DNA of 60,743 nucleotides from contig CALKBV010000005.1 of the NCBI GenBank assembly GCA_937775265.1, positions 1 through 60,743 of the forward strand, read 5' to 3'. Made by a program: the position numbers and the translations under genes. Shown here piece after piece: positions 17,484-28,090 of this stretch. The notes beneath the pieces are model-generated. The model was not told the origin of the DNA, did no database searches, and saw nothing but the letters and a program-made list of their open reading frames with translations. Position 1 is the first letter of the stretch. Each line of letters opens with the position of its first letter. This stretch comes from an uncultured Pseudomonadales bacterium. GTDB taxonomy: Bacteria > Pseudomonadota > Gammaproteobacteria > Pseudomonadales > Azotimanducaceae.

Positions 17484-19316
17484 ATGAGACCGAACAATCT
17501 GTGTTGCCCCCACATAATGCCTAGAGCTATGCCTTATATGTCCCTACCCCACTCATTTACCTCACTGGTATTGTTTTGTTTGCTGGCCGGTTGCGCAATC
17601 AAGGAAGGCCCCGATTCCGTCCAGACCACGGATAGCTTATTTGATCCAGAGCCCTCAGCTGTTGCTGACAAAGAGCCATCAGCGTCTCTCACAAAGAGCC
17701 CTCAGCGTCTCACAAAGAGCCCTCAGCGGCCTCCCTCAGCGCCTATAAAGAGCCCTCAGCTGCCTATAAAGAGCCCTCAGCGCCTAAACGAGCCAGCTGC
17801 TGCTCATAAGGAGCCCTCAGCGTCTCACAAAGAGCCCTCGGCCCAGGATTCAAACATGGTGCAGACGAACTTATGGCAACGGATGCGCGACGGATTCCGG
17901 TTATCACATGAAACGGATAGAAAACGGGTCATGGATGAACTGAAATGGTACGTAAATCATCCAGAATACGTTGAACGCGTCACCAAACGTGCCGCACCCC
18001 ACCTCCACTACATCATCGAAGAACTGGAAAAGCGCGGGTTACCTCTCGAGTTTGCACTTCTCCCTATTGTCGAAAGCGCCTATGACCCCTTCGCTTATTC
18101 TCATAGTAGGGCAGCAGGTTTGTGGCAATTTATTCCTGGCACCGCTCGTGTGTATGGTTTGAAAATTGATTGGTGGTATGACGGCAGAAGAGATGTCAGG
18201 GCTTCTACCAAGGCGGCTATCGATTATCTCGAGTACCTGCACAATATGCTGGGCGAAGACTGGTTGCTGGCACTGGCAGCCTATAATGCAGGCCAGGGTA
18301 ATGTTCTTTCTTCGATACGTGCCAGTAAATTACCCGAGGATGAAGTAAATTTCTGGTCCCTTAAGGTTTTTCGCGAAACCTATACCTATGTCCCCAGGCT
18401 CCTTGCCATAAGTGAGTTAATCAACCATCCCGACCGATACCATATGACTCTGCCTGATGTCGCCAATAAGCCCTATTGGGAAGTTGTTGAAACCATGGGC
18501 CAGCTCGACCTGAATAAAGCCGCAGAGCTGGCAGATGTATCTTCAAAGGAAATTTACTTACTGAATGCCGGATTTAACCAGTGGGCAACTCATCCCGATG
18601 GGCCACACGAACTCATTATCCCTGTCGGTAAGGCGGACGTATTTCGTGAGCGAGTATTAGAACTTCCGCCTACTGAGCGTTTGGCCTGGCAACGACACAA
18701 AGTAAGTTACGGCGAAAGCCTTGGCACAATTGCGAACAAATACCGAACGACCGTCGATACGATCAGGAGCGCAAACAACATACGAGGTAACTTGATACGT
18801 GCGGGGGAATCTTTGATGATTCCAGCCGCGTCACCAGACGCTGACTACGCCATGAGCCAAAGCAGTAGGTTGGCAACAAAGCAACAAACTCTGGAAACGC
18901 GTTACGGCAGTGAACCAATCGTCTATATTGTTAAATTCGGTGACAGCTTCTGGGAAATTGCCCACAAATTCGATGTCGGTATGCGTGAACTGGCGAAATG
19001 GAATGGAATGGGCACAACCGGTCTCTTGCATCCAGGAACCGAACTAAAGATATTCAAGAAAACCAACAACACCAACAACACTAACAACACTAACAACACC
19101 CAGACCATAGCCCAGTCCGTTGGACAGCGTGCCAACCAGGTTCGTAAGCTTAACTATCGCGTTCGCAAGGGGGAGTCCTTATCCCTGATCGCCAGCAAAT
19201 TTAATATATCCGTCCAAAGCATCAAGTCCTGGAACGATGCTTTGAACGTGAAAAAGTATATTCATCCCGGCGACCGGCTAACGCTTTACGTTGACGTTAC
19301 CCGTCTAATTAATTAA
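17484..19316 (+). CDS. mltD: Membrane-bound lytic murein transglycosylase D
   Basis: The enzyme cleaves peptidoglycan between MurNAc and GlcNAc with formation of 1,6-anhydro-MurNAc. After a lipobox (FCLLAGC, the lipidated Cys near residue 36) comes a low-complexity linker, then an SLT domain with the catalytic Glu in PIVESAYDPFAYSHSRAAG and the motifs GLWQFIPGTA and AAYNAGQGN. Three LysM domains follow (beginning YGESLGTIANKY, FGDSFWEIAHKF and KGESLSLIASKF). A second low-complexity stretch of TNN repeats separates LysM2 from LysM3. The start at 17484 has AGGGG upstream; ATGs at 17529 or 17538 would give a more usual signal-peptide length. Its end overlaps the end of ppiD by eight bases. Confidence 0.92.
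   Translation: MRPNNLCCPHIMPRAMPYMSLPHSFTSLVLFCLLAGCAIKEGPDSVQTTDSLFDPEPSAVADKEPSASLTKSPQRLTKSPQRPPSAPIKSPQLPIKSPQRLNEPAAAHKEPSASHKEPSAQDSNMVQTNLWQRMRDGFRLSHETDRKRVMDELKWYVNHPEYVERVTKRAAPHLHYIIEELEKRGLPLEFALLPIVESAYDPFAYSHSRAAGLWQFIPGTARVYGLKIDWWYDGRRDVRASTKAAIDYLEYLHNMLGEDWLLALAAYNAGQGNVLSSIRASKLPEDEVNFWSLKVFRETYTYVPRLLAISELINHPDRYHMTLPDVANKPYWEVVETMGQLDLNKAAELADVSSKEIYLLNAGFNQWATHPDGPHELIIPVGKADVFRERVLELPPTERLAWQRHKVSYGESLGTIANKYRTTVDTIRSANNIRGNLIRAGESLMIPAASPDADYAMSQSSRLATKQQTLETRYGSEPIVYIVKFGDSFWEIAHKFDVGMRELAKWNGMGTTGLLHPGTELKIFKKTNNTNNTNNTNNTQTIAQSVGQRANQVRKLNYRVRKGESLSLIASKFNISVQSIKSWNDALNVKKYIHPGDRLTLYVDVTRLIN
17670..17846 (+). repeat. Minisatellite inside mltD (seven copies, two reading frames)
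   Basis: Seven copies of a unit opening with aaagagccctcagcg (the sixth aaggagcc, the last ending in cggcc) begin at 17670, 17693, 17714, 17747, 17768, 17808 and 17829, so the spacings are 23, 21, 33, 21, 40 and 21 bases. Copy 1 and copies 6-7 are read as KEPSA, copies 2-5 as KSPQ. The two frame-changing spacings (23 and 40) cancel, so the gene stays open. Confidence 0.85.
19062..19100 (+). repeat. Nine-base tandem repeat coding (TNN) in mltD
   Basis: Four units of acYaacaac code for the linker TNNTNNTNNTNN between the second and third LysM domains. Unit changes keep the reading frame. Confidence 0.8.
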
Positions 19317-21195
19317 CTCGCTCAATCAACGCTTTTGCCATCAGAGCATCTTCAAATTCCTGAAAGTCCATGGACCCAAGCTGCGACGCCAGGCCCTCAC
19401 GAATACTGGCAACTTCAGCCTCGACCAATTCTGTCGAGGGCCTGTTTGTCACTTCAGATACCCGCAGCACCAGGCTATCCCCGTTAGGAAGCACTGCAAT
19501 ACCAAGCGACTCCTTATCATCAGCGGGCCTGGGTAGCTTAAATGCTTCACCCATAACCAACGGATCAATATCGCGAGAGAACCGTGAAAGTGAGGGTTCC
19601 ACATTCCAGTCCAGTCCGTATTCATTCGCGACATATTGTGAAAGTGAGCCACCTTTAATAGCTTCAACAATTGAGTCAGCTCTTACTCCCGCAAGTGCTT
19701 GCGCCTTGACGCGGTTAAGAATGTAACGAATCTCTTCTGTAACCTCCGCAAGGGATCTGGTAACGCTCGGTGAATACCCTTCGACGCGAATACCCACGTG
19801 GTGTGAATCCGTCAATTCCAGAAGGTCACTGTTGTTTCCATCAATCAGCACATCCGCGCTAAAAGCTGCAGCGGCAACCGAATTATTTGCCATCAGAAAA
19901 TTCTCCGATTCACGAGAGAGGCTCCCAGTTGATAGCACTTCCAAACCGAGCTCAGCCGCTGGTGACTCAAGATCAATCGCTTCAAAGAGCAATTCTGCTA
20001 ATCGAGCAGAGCGGGTAACGAAATCATCTTCAGTCGCAGCCATTCTGTAGCGTTGCTCGACTTCAATACGAACGTCAGAGAGCATCGGTTGAACTGCCTC
20101 ATCAATCTCCAACAACTTAATGATGTGATATCCAATTTCGGTTTCTACAGGTTCAGACACCTCGTTCAATGCCAGATCATAAGCCGCCGCTTCAAACTCG
20201 GGAAAGAATGTCCCCTGCGGGTTAAAACCCAGGTCTCCTCCATTATCGCGGGAACCCACATCATCGGATTCATCTCCTGCGAGTGCAACAAAATCTTCGC
20301 CCTGGTTGATTCGCCTATAAACTTCATTTGCCTTCACCTGAGTTGCTTCCATGGACAGGTCATCAGAAGCTTCGATCAAAATATGTGCGACGCGACGTGA
20401 CTCGTCGGTTGAGTAGTCACCCTGGTTTTCACGGTAATACTGCAGCAGCGCCTCCTCGTCGACCTTAAACTCCGCCGCAAGCTGCTCATGTTTGAGTTCA
20501 ACGTACTGAAGATTCACTGTTTCTTCGGTGACAAAGTCTACGGAACGATCCGCGTAGTAATCCTCTATTTCTTCATCTGAAACTGAGACCTCGTCAATTA
20601 ACTCATCGACCCTGATCTGCAGATATGCAAGGTCCCTGGTCTGACTCAGAAGTGAACTATAACGTTTGCTTTCGGCCTCGGTGACAAATGCCGACTGGCG
20701 AATGCCCGCTAACATCTGGCCGAATAAACTGTCAGTACGCATCTCATCACGATAGACCAAGGGCGTATAACCGGCACTTCTGATTACATTCTGGAACTGG
20801 TCCGCGTTAAATACGCCACCCACTTTGAAAACGTCACTCGCTATAATTTCACCATCAAGCAATGCATCACTATAGTAGAGATCAAACTCCTCCGTCGCCT
20901 GGGAAAGAATTTCCCTTGATATCAGGCCTCTGAGCACATTGTCGCGTAGTTCGTCTTCGTTGATCTGGTCAGGAACGCTCCCCCTCGCCTGTAAAAGACG
21001 ACGATTACGTTCGACCGCAAACTCCATGGCCTGCTGCGTGACGTCCTGCCCATTGACCGTTGCCACCTTGGGGACAGGCGCGAGAAACGTGGTGATGGAA
21101 CCGAACCCAAAGAACCCAAACACAATGATGATGAGGCCGACAATTACTTTTGCCAGGATCCCATCTGAACCGTCCCGCAACCGTTGAATTAGCAT
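19309..21195 (-). CDS. ppiD: Periplasmic chaperone/folding modulator PpiD
   Basis: The product has an N-terminal membrane anchor (AKVIVGLIIIVFGFFGFGSI, about residues 14-33), a SurA-like chaperone region and one parvulin (PpiC-type) domain: RRVAHILIEASDD, then GGDLGFNPQGTFFPEFEAAA and GYHIIKLLEI. PpiD is tethered to the inner membrane, faces the periplasm and works at the Sec translocon on emerging outer-membrane proteins. The start is taken at the ATG at 21195 (MLIQRLRDG) because it carries aaaggtaaagga upstream and gives the family-typical N-terminus. It follows hupB on the same strand, separated by a terminator. Confidence 0.92.
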   Translation of the reverse strand: MLIQRLRDGSDGILAKVIVGLIIIVFGFFGFGSITTFLAPVPKVATVNGQDVTQQAMEFAVERNRRLLQARGSVPDQINEDELRDNVLRGLISREILSQATEEFDLYYSDALLDGEIIASDVFKVGGVFNADQFQNVIRSAGYTPLVYRDEMRTDSLFGQMLAGIRQSAFVTEAESKRYSSLLSQTRDLAYLQIRVDELIDEVSVSDEEIEDYYADRSVDFVTEETVNLQYVELKHEQLAAEFKVDEEALLQYYRENQGDYSTDESRRVAHILIEASDDLSMEATQVKANEVYRRINQGEDFVALAGDESDDVGSRDNGGDLGFNPQGTFFPEFEAAAYDLALNEVSEPVETEIGYHIIKLLEIDEAVQPMLSDVRIEVEQRYRMAATEDDFVTRSARLAELLFEAIDLESPAAELGLEVLSTGSLSRESENFLMANNSVAAAAFSADVLIDGNNSDLLELTDSHHVGIRVEGYSPSVTRSLAEVTEEIRYILNRVKAQALAGVRADSIVEAIKGGSLSQYVANEYGLDWNVEPSLSRFSRDIDPLVMGEAFKLPRPADDKESLGIAVLPNGDSLVLRVSEVTNRPSTELVEAEVASIREGLASQLGSMDFQEFEDALMAKALIERVN

Positions 21196-21244
21196 GATTC
21201 CTTTACCTTTTAATAAAGAAGGTGGGCCTGTTTTAAAACGACCA

Positions 21245-21271
21245 CAAAAAAGGCGCATCAATGATGCGCCT
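21245..21271 (-). terminator. Rho-independent terminator of hupB
   Basis: The stem aggcgcatc/gatgcgcct closes a three-base loop and is followed, in the minus direction, by a run of six T residues. It lies about 75 bases after the hupB stop. Confidence 0.88.
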
Positions 21272-21345
21272 CTCTATTGTATTACCTTACTTTCTTATTG
21301 TCTTTTGTACCTTTTGTATTACGTAAAGTCGCCGGCGTGAAGCTT

Positions 21346-21618
21346 TTAGTTAACCGCATCCTTTAACGCTTTACCTGCTTTGAAAGCTGGTACTTTCGCA
21401 GCTTTGATCTGGATTTCTTCGCCGGTTTGAGGATTTCTACCCGTACGCGCAGCACGATCACGAACGCTGAATGTGCCAAAACCTACCAGTACAACTGAGT
21501 CGCCTTTCTTCAATGAACCAGTTATTGACTCAATCATTGAATCCAGCGCTCTTCCTGCAGCGGCCTTAGTGATATCTGCCGAAGCAGCTATGTTTTCAAT
21601 CAGCTCTTGTTTATTCAC
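21346..21618 (-). CDS. hupB: DNA-binding protein HU
   Basis: The 90-residue protein is the histone-like nucleoid protein HU (beta type by position behind lon). It has the dimerisation helices ([21 protein letters not shown]) and the DNA-binding arm motif [22 protein letters not shown] with the intercalating Pro. It bends DNA non-specifically and compacts the nucleoid. The order clpP-clpX-lon-hupB-ppiD is the classical gammaproteobacterial one. A strong terminator follows. Confidence 0.95.
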   Translation of the reverse strand: MNKQELIENIAASADITKAAAGRALDSMIESITGSLKKGDSVVLVGFGTFSVRDRAARTGRNPQTGEEIQIKAAKVPAFKAGKALKDAVN

Positions 21619-21739
21619 GCTCTACCCCTTCTATAATTTTTAGTCAGTTCTCAATGGATCGGATGATGTGCATATGCAAAATGCCGTGCGCCGCTATACG
21701 TTATACCCAATGATACTGGCATTTTCAAGATAAAACTGG

Positions 21740-24159
21740 CTAATGGGTGCTGATTCTCTGGCTTTCATCGGATTCACCTCCTGCATCAGAATCATTTTTC
21801 AGATCTGATTCCAGTTCCTCCGGTAGCGGTTCAGGCATTCTTTGTAGCGCGACTGCCAGTACTTCATCAATCCATTTAACTGGAATAATCTCCAAATCAC
21901 TTTTTATGTTATCCGGTATCTCTTTGAGGTCCCTTTTATTCTCATCTGGAATGAGTACAGTCTTTATCCCTCCCCTGTGGGCGGCAAGCAACTTCTCTTT
22001 AAGCCCCCCAATAGCCAAGACCTGGCCTCGCAAGGTGATTTCACCCGTCATTGCGACATCCGATCTGGCTGGAATCCCTGTGAGAACGGATACCATGGCG
22101 GTACAAAGCCCAACACCTGCACTGGGTCCATCTTTGGGCGTGGCGCCTTCGGGCATATGAATGTGAAGGTCATACTTCTCATGGAAGTCCTTAGCAATGC
22201 CCAGAACGCTTGCGCGGCTCCTGACCACTGTGGTGGCGGCCTGTATCGATTCCTGCATCACATCACCCAAGGAGCCTGTCTGGATATGGCGACCCTTTCC
22301 TGGAACCACTGCGGCCTCAATTGACAGCAGTTCACCACCCACACTGGTCACCGCAAGTCCTGTCACCTGCCCAACCTGGTCTTCTTCCTCGGCCAGGCCA
22401 AAATTGTACTTTCTGACTCCTGAATATACCTCAAGCAGCTCGGTCGTCACGGCCAGCGTGCCTGATTGTTCAACCTCGCTCAGGGCCGACTCTTTTACTA
22501 CTTTTCGGCAAATTTTGGCGATTTCACGTTCCAGACCCCGCACTCCGGCTTCCCGAGTGTAATAGCGAATCAAGTCTGTGACAGTTTGATCTTCGATTGC
22601 CAACTCGTCTTTCTTAAGGCCATTATTCCCCATCTGCTTGGGAACGAGATACCGGGTCGCAATATTAAGTTTTTCATCTTCCGTGTAACCCGGAATGCGG
22701 ATAATTTCCATCCGATCGAGTAACGGCGCCGGGATATCCATGGAGTTGGAGGTACAAATGAACATGACTTCTGAAAGATCGTAATCGACCTCCATGTAAT
22801 GATCATTAAAGGTATTATTTTGCTCCGGATCCAACACCTCGAGTAGTGCCGATGCAGGGTCTCCCCTGTGGTCCTGCCCCATCTTGTCAATTTCATCGAG
22901 CAGGAACAGCGGGTTTTTCACGCCCGACTTAGCAAGTTTTTGGATGATCTTTCCTGGCATTGAACCAATATAGGTTCGACGATGTCCGCGGATCTCCGCC
23001 TCATCACGCACGCCACCCAACGCCATTCGAACAAATTTCCGGTTTGTGGCCCTGGCAATAGACTCACCCAATGACGTTTTACCCACACCAGGTGGACCTA
23101 CAAGGCAAAGCACTGGACCTTTAATTTTCTTCACGCGTTTCTGGACGGCAAGATATTCAAGAATCCGGTCTTTGACTTCTTCAAGCCCATAATGATCCGT
23201 CTCGAGCACTTCCTCTGCCGCCAATGTCTGTTCGGACCTTTGAGCGTTTCTTCCATGGCGTATTAAGCATCCAGTCAATATATGACCTGACAACCGTTGC
23301 CTCAGCAGACATTGGAGACATCATTTTGAGCTTGCTCAATTCGCCTTTGGTCTTTTCTTTCGCCTCTTTTGGCATACCTGAGGATTCCAGGCGTTTCTCC
23401 ATGTCCTCCAATTCATTGGGAACATCATCCATGTCACCGAGCTCTTTCTGGATCGCCTTCATCTGTTCGTTCAGGTAATACTCTCGCTGGCTCTTCTCCA
23501 TCTGTTTTTTAACGCGACCGCGGATGCGCTTTTCAACAGTGAAGAGTTCCAGTTCGCCCTCAAGCAAACCCAACATATGCTCGACACGATCTTTCAGATC
23601 GAACATTTCGAGTAGCTGCTGTTTGACCTCCAGCTTCAGGGTTAATTGTGCGGCAATGGTGTCAACGAGTCGCGAGGGGTCTTCGATGCTGGCAACGGAA
23701 GTCATTACCTCGGGGGGCACTTTCTTGCTCTGTTGAACGTACTGCTCGAAGGTTCCCATGAGCGTTCGCATTAAGCCTGCCCTTCTCCGGCATCCATCAG
23801 CGGCTCGTCCAGTACCTCTACATCACCACTGAAAAATCTCATCATTCTCGCGAATTTTACCGACCTTCGCCCGATGGGATCCCCTCCACAAGGATCTTCA
23901 CTGTCTTGTCCGGCAGTCGGATAAGTTGGAGGATGGTCGCCACCGTTCCAAAAGAATAAAGATCATCCTTACCGGGTTTCTCATTACCGGGCTCCTTCTT
24001 CGCAAGCAGAAGAATCCGTTTATTCTCGTCATTTTCCTGGGCGTGCTCAAGGGCACGAATCGATTTCTCGGTTCCTATAAAGAGTGGCTGCACACCATGA
24101 GGATAAACCACCATATCCCTGAGAGTCACAATCGGTACATCAAAGAGTTCTTCAGACAT
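21740..24159 (-). CDS. lon: Lon ATP-dependent protease, interrupted by four single-base indels
   Basis: Lon degrades misfolded and regulatory proteins. The pieces read N-terminal LON domain (24159-23857), coiled linker (23771-23181) and AAA+ plus protease domains (from about 23240 to 21740). Walker A is GPPGVGKTS, Walker [10 protein letters not shown], and the catalytic Ser lies in PKDGPSAG with Lys in the [10 protein letters not shown] region. The frames join if one removes a G in the run at 23881-23884, a T (+ strand A) at 23832-23836 and an A (+ strand T) at 23225, and adds a T (+ strand A) at 23773-23774. The net change is two bases, giving a 805-residue protein, the usual size. Sequencing error or real inactivation cannot be told apart from the sequence, but error is more likely. 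Confidence 0.9.
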
Positions 24160-24223
24160 TAAATAACCTTTTTCGGCAATGGCACACGAGCCATCTACAG
24201 CTAAACTTAAACTACTAGTTTAC

Positions 24224-24256
24224 AAAAAAAAGGGGCGTAAACGCCCCCTTTTTTTT
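24224..24256. terminator. Bidirectional-looking terminator between clpX and lon
   Basis: A hairpin (ggggcgt/acgcccc) is flanked by eight A residues on one side and eight T residues on the other. It begins 31 bases after the restored clpX stop codon at 24287, so it would end the clpP-clpX transcript and let lon use its own promoter. Confidence 0.88.
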
Positions 24257-24286
24257 CGAATTTTGGACAAACGGTAAGTTCCGCGT

Positions 24287-25571
24287 TTATTCCGGCGCCA
24301 CCTTTTGCTGATCGAGATTTTCATAAATTAGCAAGGGTTCCGAGGCGCCATTAATGACATTTTTATCAATAACTACTTTACTGACTTTCCGGTTCGGAAG
24401 GCAGCTTGTACATCACCTCAAGCAGCACGTCCTCTAGGATGGAGCGTAGTCCACGCGCACCGGTTTTTCGCTCCATCGCTTTTTCCGCAATGGCGACCAG
24501 TGCATCTTCGCGGAAGTCAATTTCTGCGCCTTCCATCTCAAACAGTTTCGAATACTGCTTGGTGTAAGCATTTTTAGGCTCTTTAAGGATTCGTACCAGT
24601 GCATCAGTATCCAATTCATCAAGTGTCGCCAGCACGGGCAGTCGACCGACAAATTCCGGTATCAACCCGTAGCGAACCAGATCTTCTGGCTCAACGTTCT
24701 TAGCGTATCACCCAGATTCTTCTTTTTGGCCTCGGTCTGCACGCTGGCGCCAAACCCGATTCCACTCTTGTCGGACCGATCCTGGATAACTTTGTCCAAA
24801 CCTGAAAACGCACCACCACAGATAAACAGGATGTTTGATGTATCAACCTGCAGGAACTCCTGCTGGGGATGCTTTCGGCCACCCTGGGGTGGAACTGATG
24901 CAACGGTGCCCTCAATTAACTTAAGCAATGCCTGCTGTACACCTTCACCCGACACGTCGCGGGTGATTGATGGGTTGTCAGATTTTCTTGAAATTTTATC
25001 AATCTCATCAATATAGACAATACCCACCTGCGCCTTGTCGACATCGTAGTCGCATTTCTGCAACAGCTTCTGGATGATGTTCTCTACATCTTCACCAACA
25101 TAACCCGCTTCAGTGAGCGTCGTCGCATCAGCAATAGTAAAAGGTACATCCAGTAATCTCGCGAGTGTTTCAGCGAGTAGCGTTTTACCAACACCTGTCG
25201 GTCCTACCAGAAGGATGTTGCTCTTCTGAAGCTCAACTTCATCTTTCTTGCCAGAGTAGTTAAGGCGCTTGTAATGGTTGTATACAGCAACCGAAAGGAC
25301 TTTCTTTGCCCAACTGTTGGCCAATGACATACTCATCAAGAATGTCCTTAATCTCCATGGGCGTAGGAAGCTTACTATTATCCGATTCGTCGTTACTTTC
25401 CTGGAGTTCCTCACGAATGATGTCGTTGCATAGCTCAACACATTCATCACAGACGTATACAGATGGACCAGCGATCAGCTTTCGCACTTCATGCTGGCTC
25501 TTACCACAGAAATTACAGTGAAGTAGCTTACCGTCGTCGTTGCTACCCTCGTTCTCGTCGGACATACCCAA
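24287..25571 (-). CDS. clpX: ClpX ATPase subunit of ClpXP, interrupted by three single-base indels
   Basis: ClpX unfolds substrates and feeds them to ClpP. The N-terminal zinc domain ([14 protein letters not shown]) is in the segment 25571-25310; the AAA+ core with GPTGVGKT and [10 protein letters not shown] is in the next, ending near 24700; the sensor-2 part with [12 protein letters not shown] and [15 protein letters not shown] is in the third. A fourth piece, ending at 24287, restores the usual C-terminus ([19 protein letters not shown]). Frames join by removing one base at 25309-25311 (GGG run), adding one near 24695-24699 (AA to AAA) and removing one at 24386-24388 (AAA run). The restored protein has 427 residues, as in relatives. 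Confidence 0.9.
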
Positions 25572-25687
25572 ACCTCAAAATACTTATTTAGGGATCACTG
25601 CTCTCAATGCTGTCACCCGAGATCCATTATAGCCAAACGCTGGCAAATTAAAAACAGCCCGAAAGGCACTAACTCCGTAATTCAATC

Positions 25688-26329
25688 CTATACAGCAGCT
25701 AAATTGGCCCTGGGCTCCTGGATCTTGTCGATCAGCCCGTAAGCAAGCGCATCATTGGCCGTCATAAAATTATCGCGTTCAGTATCTTTTGCAAGCTGCT
25801 CTACAGTTTTGCCCGTATGTTCCGCCATGATGGCATTCATACGCTCACGCAGGAATAGTATTTCCTTTGCCTGGATTTCAATATCAGACGCCTGGCCCTG
25901 GGACCCACCGCTTGGCTGGTGAATCATGACCCTTGAGTTTGGAAGACAATACCGTTTGCCCTTCGCGCCACCTGCAAGAAGAAATGCACCCATGCTTGCC
26001 GCCTGACCAATACACATAGTCGACACTTCACTATTAATAAACTGCATGGTGTCGTAGATCGCCAGACCTGATGTCACCGAACCACCCGGCGAGTTGATAT
26101 AAAGCTGCACATCCTTGTCGGCATTTTCAGACTCAAGGAAAAGCATCTGGGCCACAACCAGGTTCGCAACGTTGTCATCGATAGGCCCTACAACAAAGAT
26201 GATTCTTTCTTTCAGAAGCCGCGAATAAATGTCATAAGAACGTTCGCCTCGAGCGGTTTGTTCAACAACCATTGGTATCAGACCCAGACCCTGGGTAACG
26301 GTTGGAAACGTATCATCAAATGTATGCAT
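25688..26329 (-). CDS. clpP: ClpP protease subunit
   Basis: The 213-residue serine peptidase forms the double heptamer of ClpXP. The catalytic Ser112 lies in [11 protein letters not shown] and His137 in [11 protein letters not shown]; the Asp is in the region after residue 180. The N-terminal short propeptide is present. The gene is intact, unlike its neighbours clpX and lon. It lies between tig and clpX on the same strand, as expected. Confidence 0.96.
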   Translation of the reverse strand: MHTFDDTFPTVTQGLGLIPMVVEQTARGERSYDIYSRLLKERIIFVVGPIDDNVANLVVAQMLFLESENADKDVQLYINSPGGSVTSGLAIYDTMQFINSEVSTMCIGQAASMGAFLLAGGAKGKRYCLPNSRVMIHQPSGGSQGQASDIEIQAKEILFLRERMNAIMAEHTGKTVEQLAKDTERDNFMTANDALAYGLIDKIQEPRANLAAV

Positions 26330-26476
26330 GGAATTTCTCTTTAGTGGACTGGGTCAGTATAGCGTTAACCATCAATATTGCGGCAATTTAGCAAAAGTTC
26401 AATAGTTGAATTGAGGTTAAATTGTGAGACATAAGCTCGACAATTACCTTACAATTCAAATGGCTAAATATAAAAA

Positions 26477-27823
26477 TCAGTCTTCGGCGTCTGGAGACTC
26501 GTCACTTTCCTCGGCAGGAAGCTCTGCTTCACGCTTCACAGCCTCATCATAACTGACTGTTTTATCAGTCACTTTAGCCGAATCCAGCACGAAATCGACA
26601 ATCTGCCCTTCCAGAACCATATTCTGAATTTGACTGAGTTGCTGTTCATTGCTGTAGTAATAGTTGATGACCTCTTCAGGCTCCTGGTAGGTGGAAGCCA
26701 TCTCTTCGATAGTTTCCCTGACCGTTTCAGCATCGGCCTCCAGGTTGTTCTTATCAACAATCGCGCTAACGATCAGCCCAATCTTCACTCTTTTTTGAGC
26801 CTGCTCGGAGAACATTTCCGCTGGCAGCATGCTTGGATCAAACTGAGCGCCACCGCCAAACTGTTGCACGGCTTCCTGACGCATTCGGTTCACTTCCTGG
26901 TCGATTAACGACTGCGGCAAGTCAACCTCGTTATTAGCACTCAACCCATCCATCACCTGATCCTTGACCTTGGCCTTGATCGCAGAATCCAGCTCTCGCT
27001 TCATGTTATTGGTGACTTCTTTACGGAATGCTTCAATACCGCCTTCCTTGACGTCGAACTGCTCAAAAAACTCATCGTTCAGTTCCGGCAACTCTGGTTC
27101 GGAAACTTTGTTTACTTTAATTTTGAACAACACTTCCTGACCGGCAAGATTCTCTGCCTGGTAGTTTTCAGGGAAAGTGAGTTTAAGATCCTTTTCTTCG
27201 CCTGCTTTTAAGCCTGTAAGCCCATCTTCAAACCCAGGGATCATAGACCCGGAGCCAAGCACAAGGTCTGTGCCTTCTGCTTTTCCACCCTCGAAAGGTT
27301 CATCTTCAAGGAACCCTTCAAAATCCAGGTTCACCTGGTCTTTTTCAGCGGCAGCACGATTGGTTTCGGCGTATACAAGCCTTTGTTCCCGCAGTGTGCC
27401 GATCATTTTTTCAAGATCAGCGTCCTCAATGGAACTGGACAGGCGCTCTACTTCTATGCTTTCAAGACCGCCAACTTCTATTTCGGGGAAGACTTCAAAG
27501 ACCGCCGTGTACTCAAGGTCCTTGCCCTCTTCGATGTTAACTTCTTCAATCTTAGGCATACCCGCCGGGCTAATGTCTTCCTTCTGAAGCGCCTCGCCAT
27601 AGGTTGACTGGATCATTTCACTGGAAACTTCCTGCCTGATCCCTGCACCAAACCGTCTCTTTACTTCACGCAGAGGCACCTTCCCTGGCCGGAATCCATT
27701 GATTTTGGCCTGTTTAGCGGTCTGCTTGATTTTCTCTGTGACTTGGACTTCTACTCTTTCCGAGGGTACAACCACGCGCATTTTTCGTTCAAGACCTGCT
27801 GTGGTTTCGACAGTTACCTGCAT
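26477..27823 (-). CDS. tig: Trigger factor, ribosome-associated chaperone
   Basis: The 448-residue chaperone binds the ribosome at L23 and shields nascent chains. The ribosome-binding tail loop GFRPGKVPLREVKRRFG is present near residues 44-60. The PPIase (FKBP-like) domain spans about 150-245 (DQVNLDFEGFLEDEPFEGG), and the C-terminal chaperone arms follow. The acidic C-terminus (ESDESPDAED) is typical. The gene is intact and lies 30 bases downstream of the last tRNA gene, so it may be partly read from the tRNA promoter. Confidence 0.96.
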   Translation of the reverse strand: MQVTVETTAGLERKMRVVVPSERVEVQVTEKIKQTAKQAKINGFRPGKVPLREVKRRFGAGIRQEVSSEMIQSTYGEALQKEDISPAGMPKIEEVNIEEGKDLEYTAVFEVFPEIEVGGLESIEVERLSSSIEDADLEKMIGTLREQRLVYAETNRAAAEKDQVNLDFEGFLEDEPFEGGKAEGTDLVLGSGSMIPGFEDGLTGLKAGEEKDLKLTFPENYQAENLAGQEVLFKIKVNKVSEPELPELNDEFFEQFDVKEGGIEAFRKEVTNNMKRELDSAIKAKVKDQVMDGLSANNEVDLPQSLIDQEVNRMRQEAVQQFGGGAQFDPSMLPAEMFSEQAQKRVKIGLIVSAIVDKNNLEADAETVRETIEEMASTYQEPEEVINYYYSNEQQLSQIQNMVLEGQIVDFVLDSAKVTDKTVSYDEAVKREAELPAEESDESPDAED

Positions 27824-27852
27824 GCTGCTACCTAATTATCCTAGATTTAATA

Positions 27853-27937
<85 letters not shown>

Positions 27938-27967
27938 ATGTTTGTTGTATCAAAGGTGGAGACCATT

Positions 27968-28007
27968 CTTCCCAGTCCTCACCTTCAATCTGGGGTGAAC
28001 GACGGGG
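27968..28007. repeat. Duplicate copy of the tRNA-His 3' end (direct repeat, copy 1)
   Basis: These 40 bases are identical to 28051-28090, 83 bases away. The shared segment holds the last 17 bases of the tRNA-His gene including CCA (acceptor 3' strand and part of the T arm) plus 23 bases of 3' flank. Copy 1 has no 5' half of a tRNA and so cannot make a functional tRNA. Confidence 0.85.
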
Positions 28008-28050
28008 CTTGCACGGGGCAAACCTTTTGCCGCGAACGCCGTCAATCCCT

Positions 28051-28090
28051 CTTCCCAGTCCTCACCTTCAATCTGGGGTGAACGACGGGG
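28051..28090. repeat. Direct repeat, copy 2, overlapping tRNA-His
   Basis: This is the partner of 27968-28007. It covers the 3' end of the intact tRNA-His gene and its downstream flank. Confidence 0.85.
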
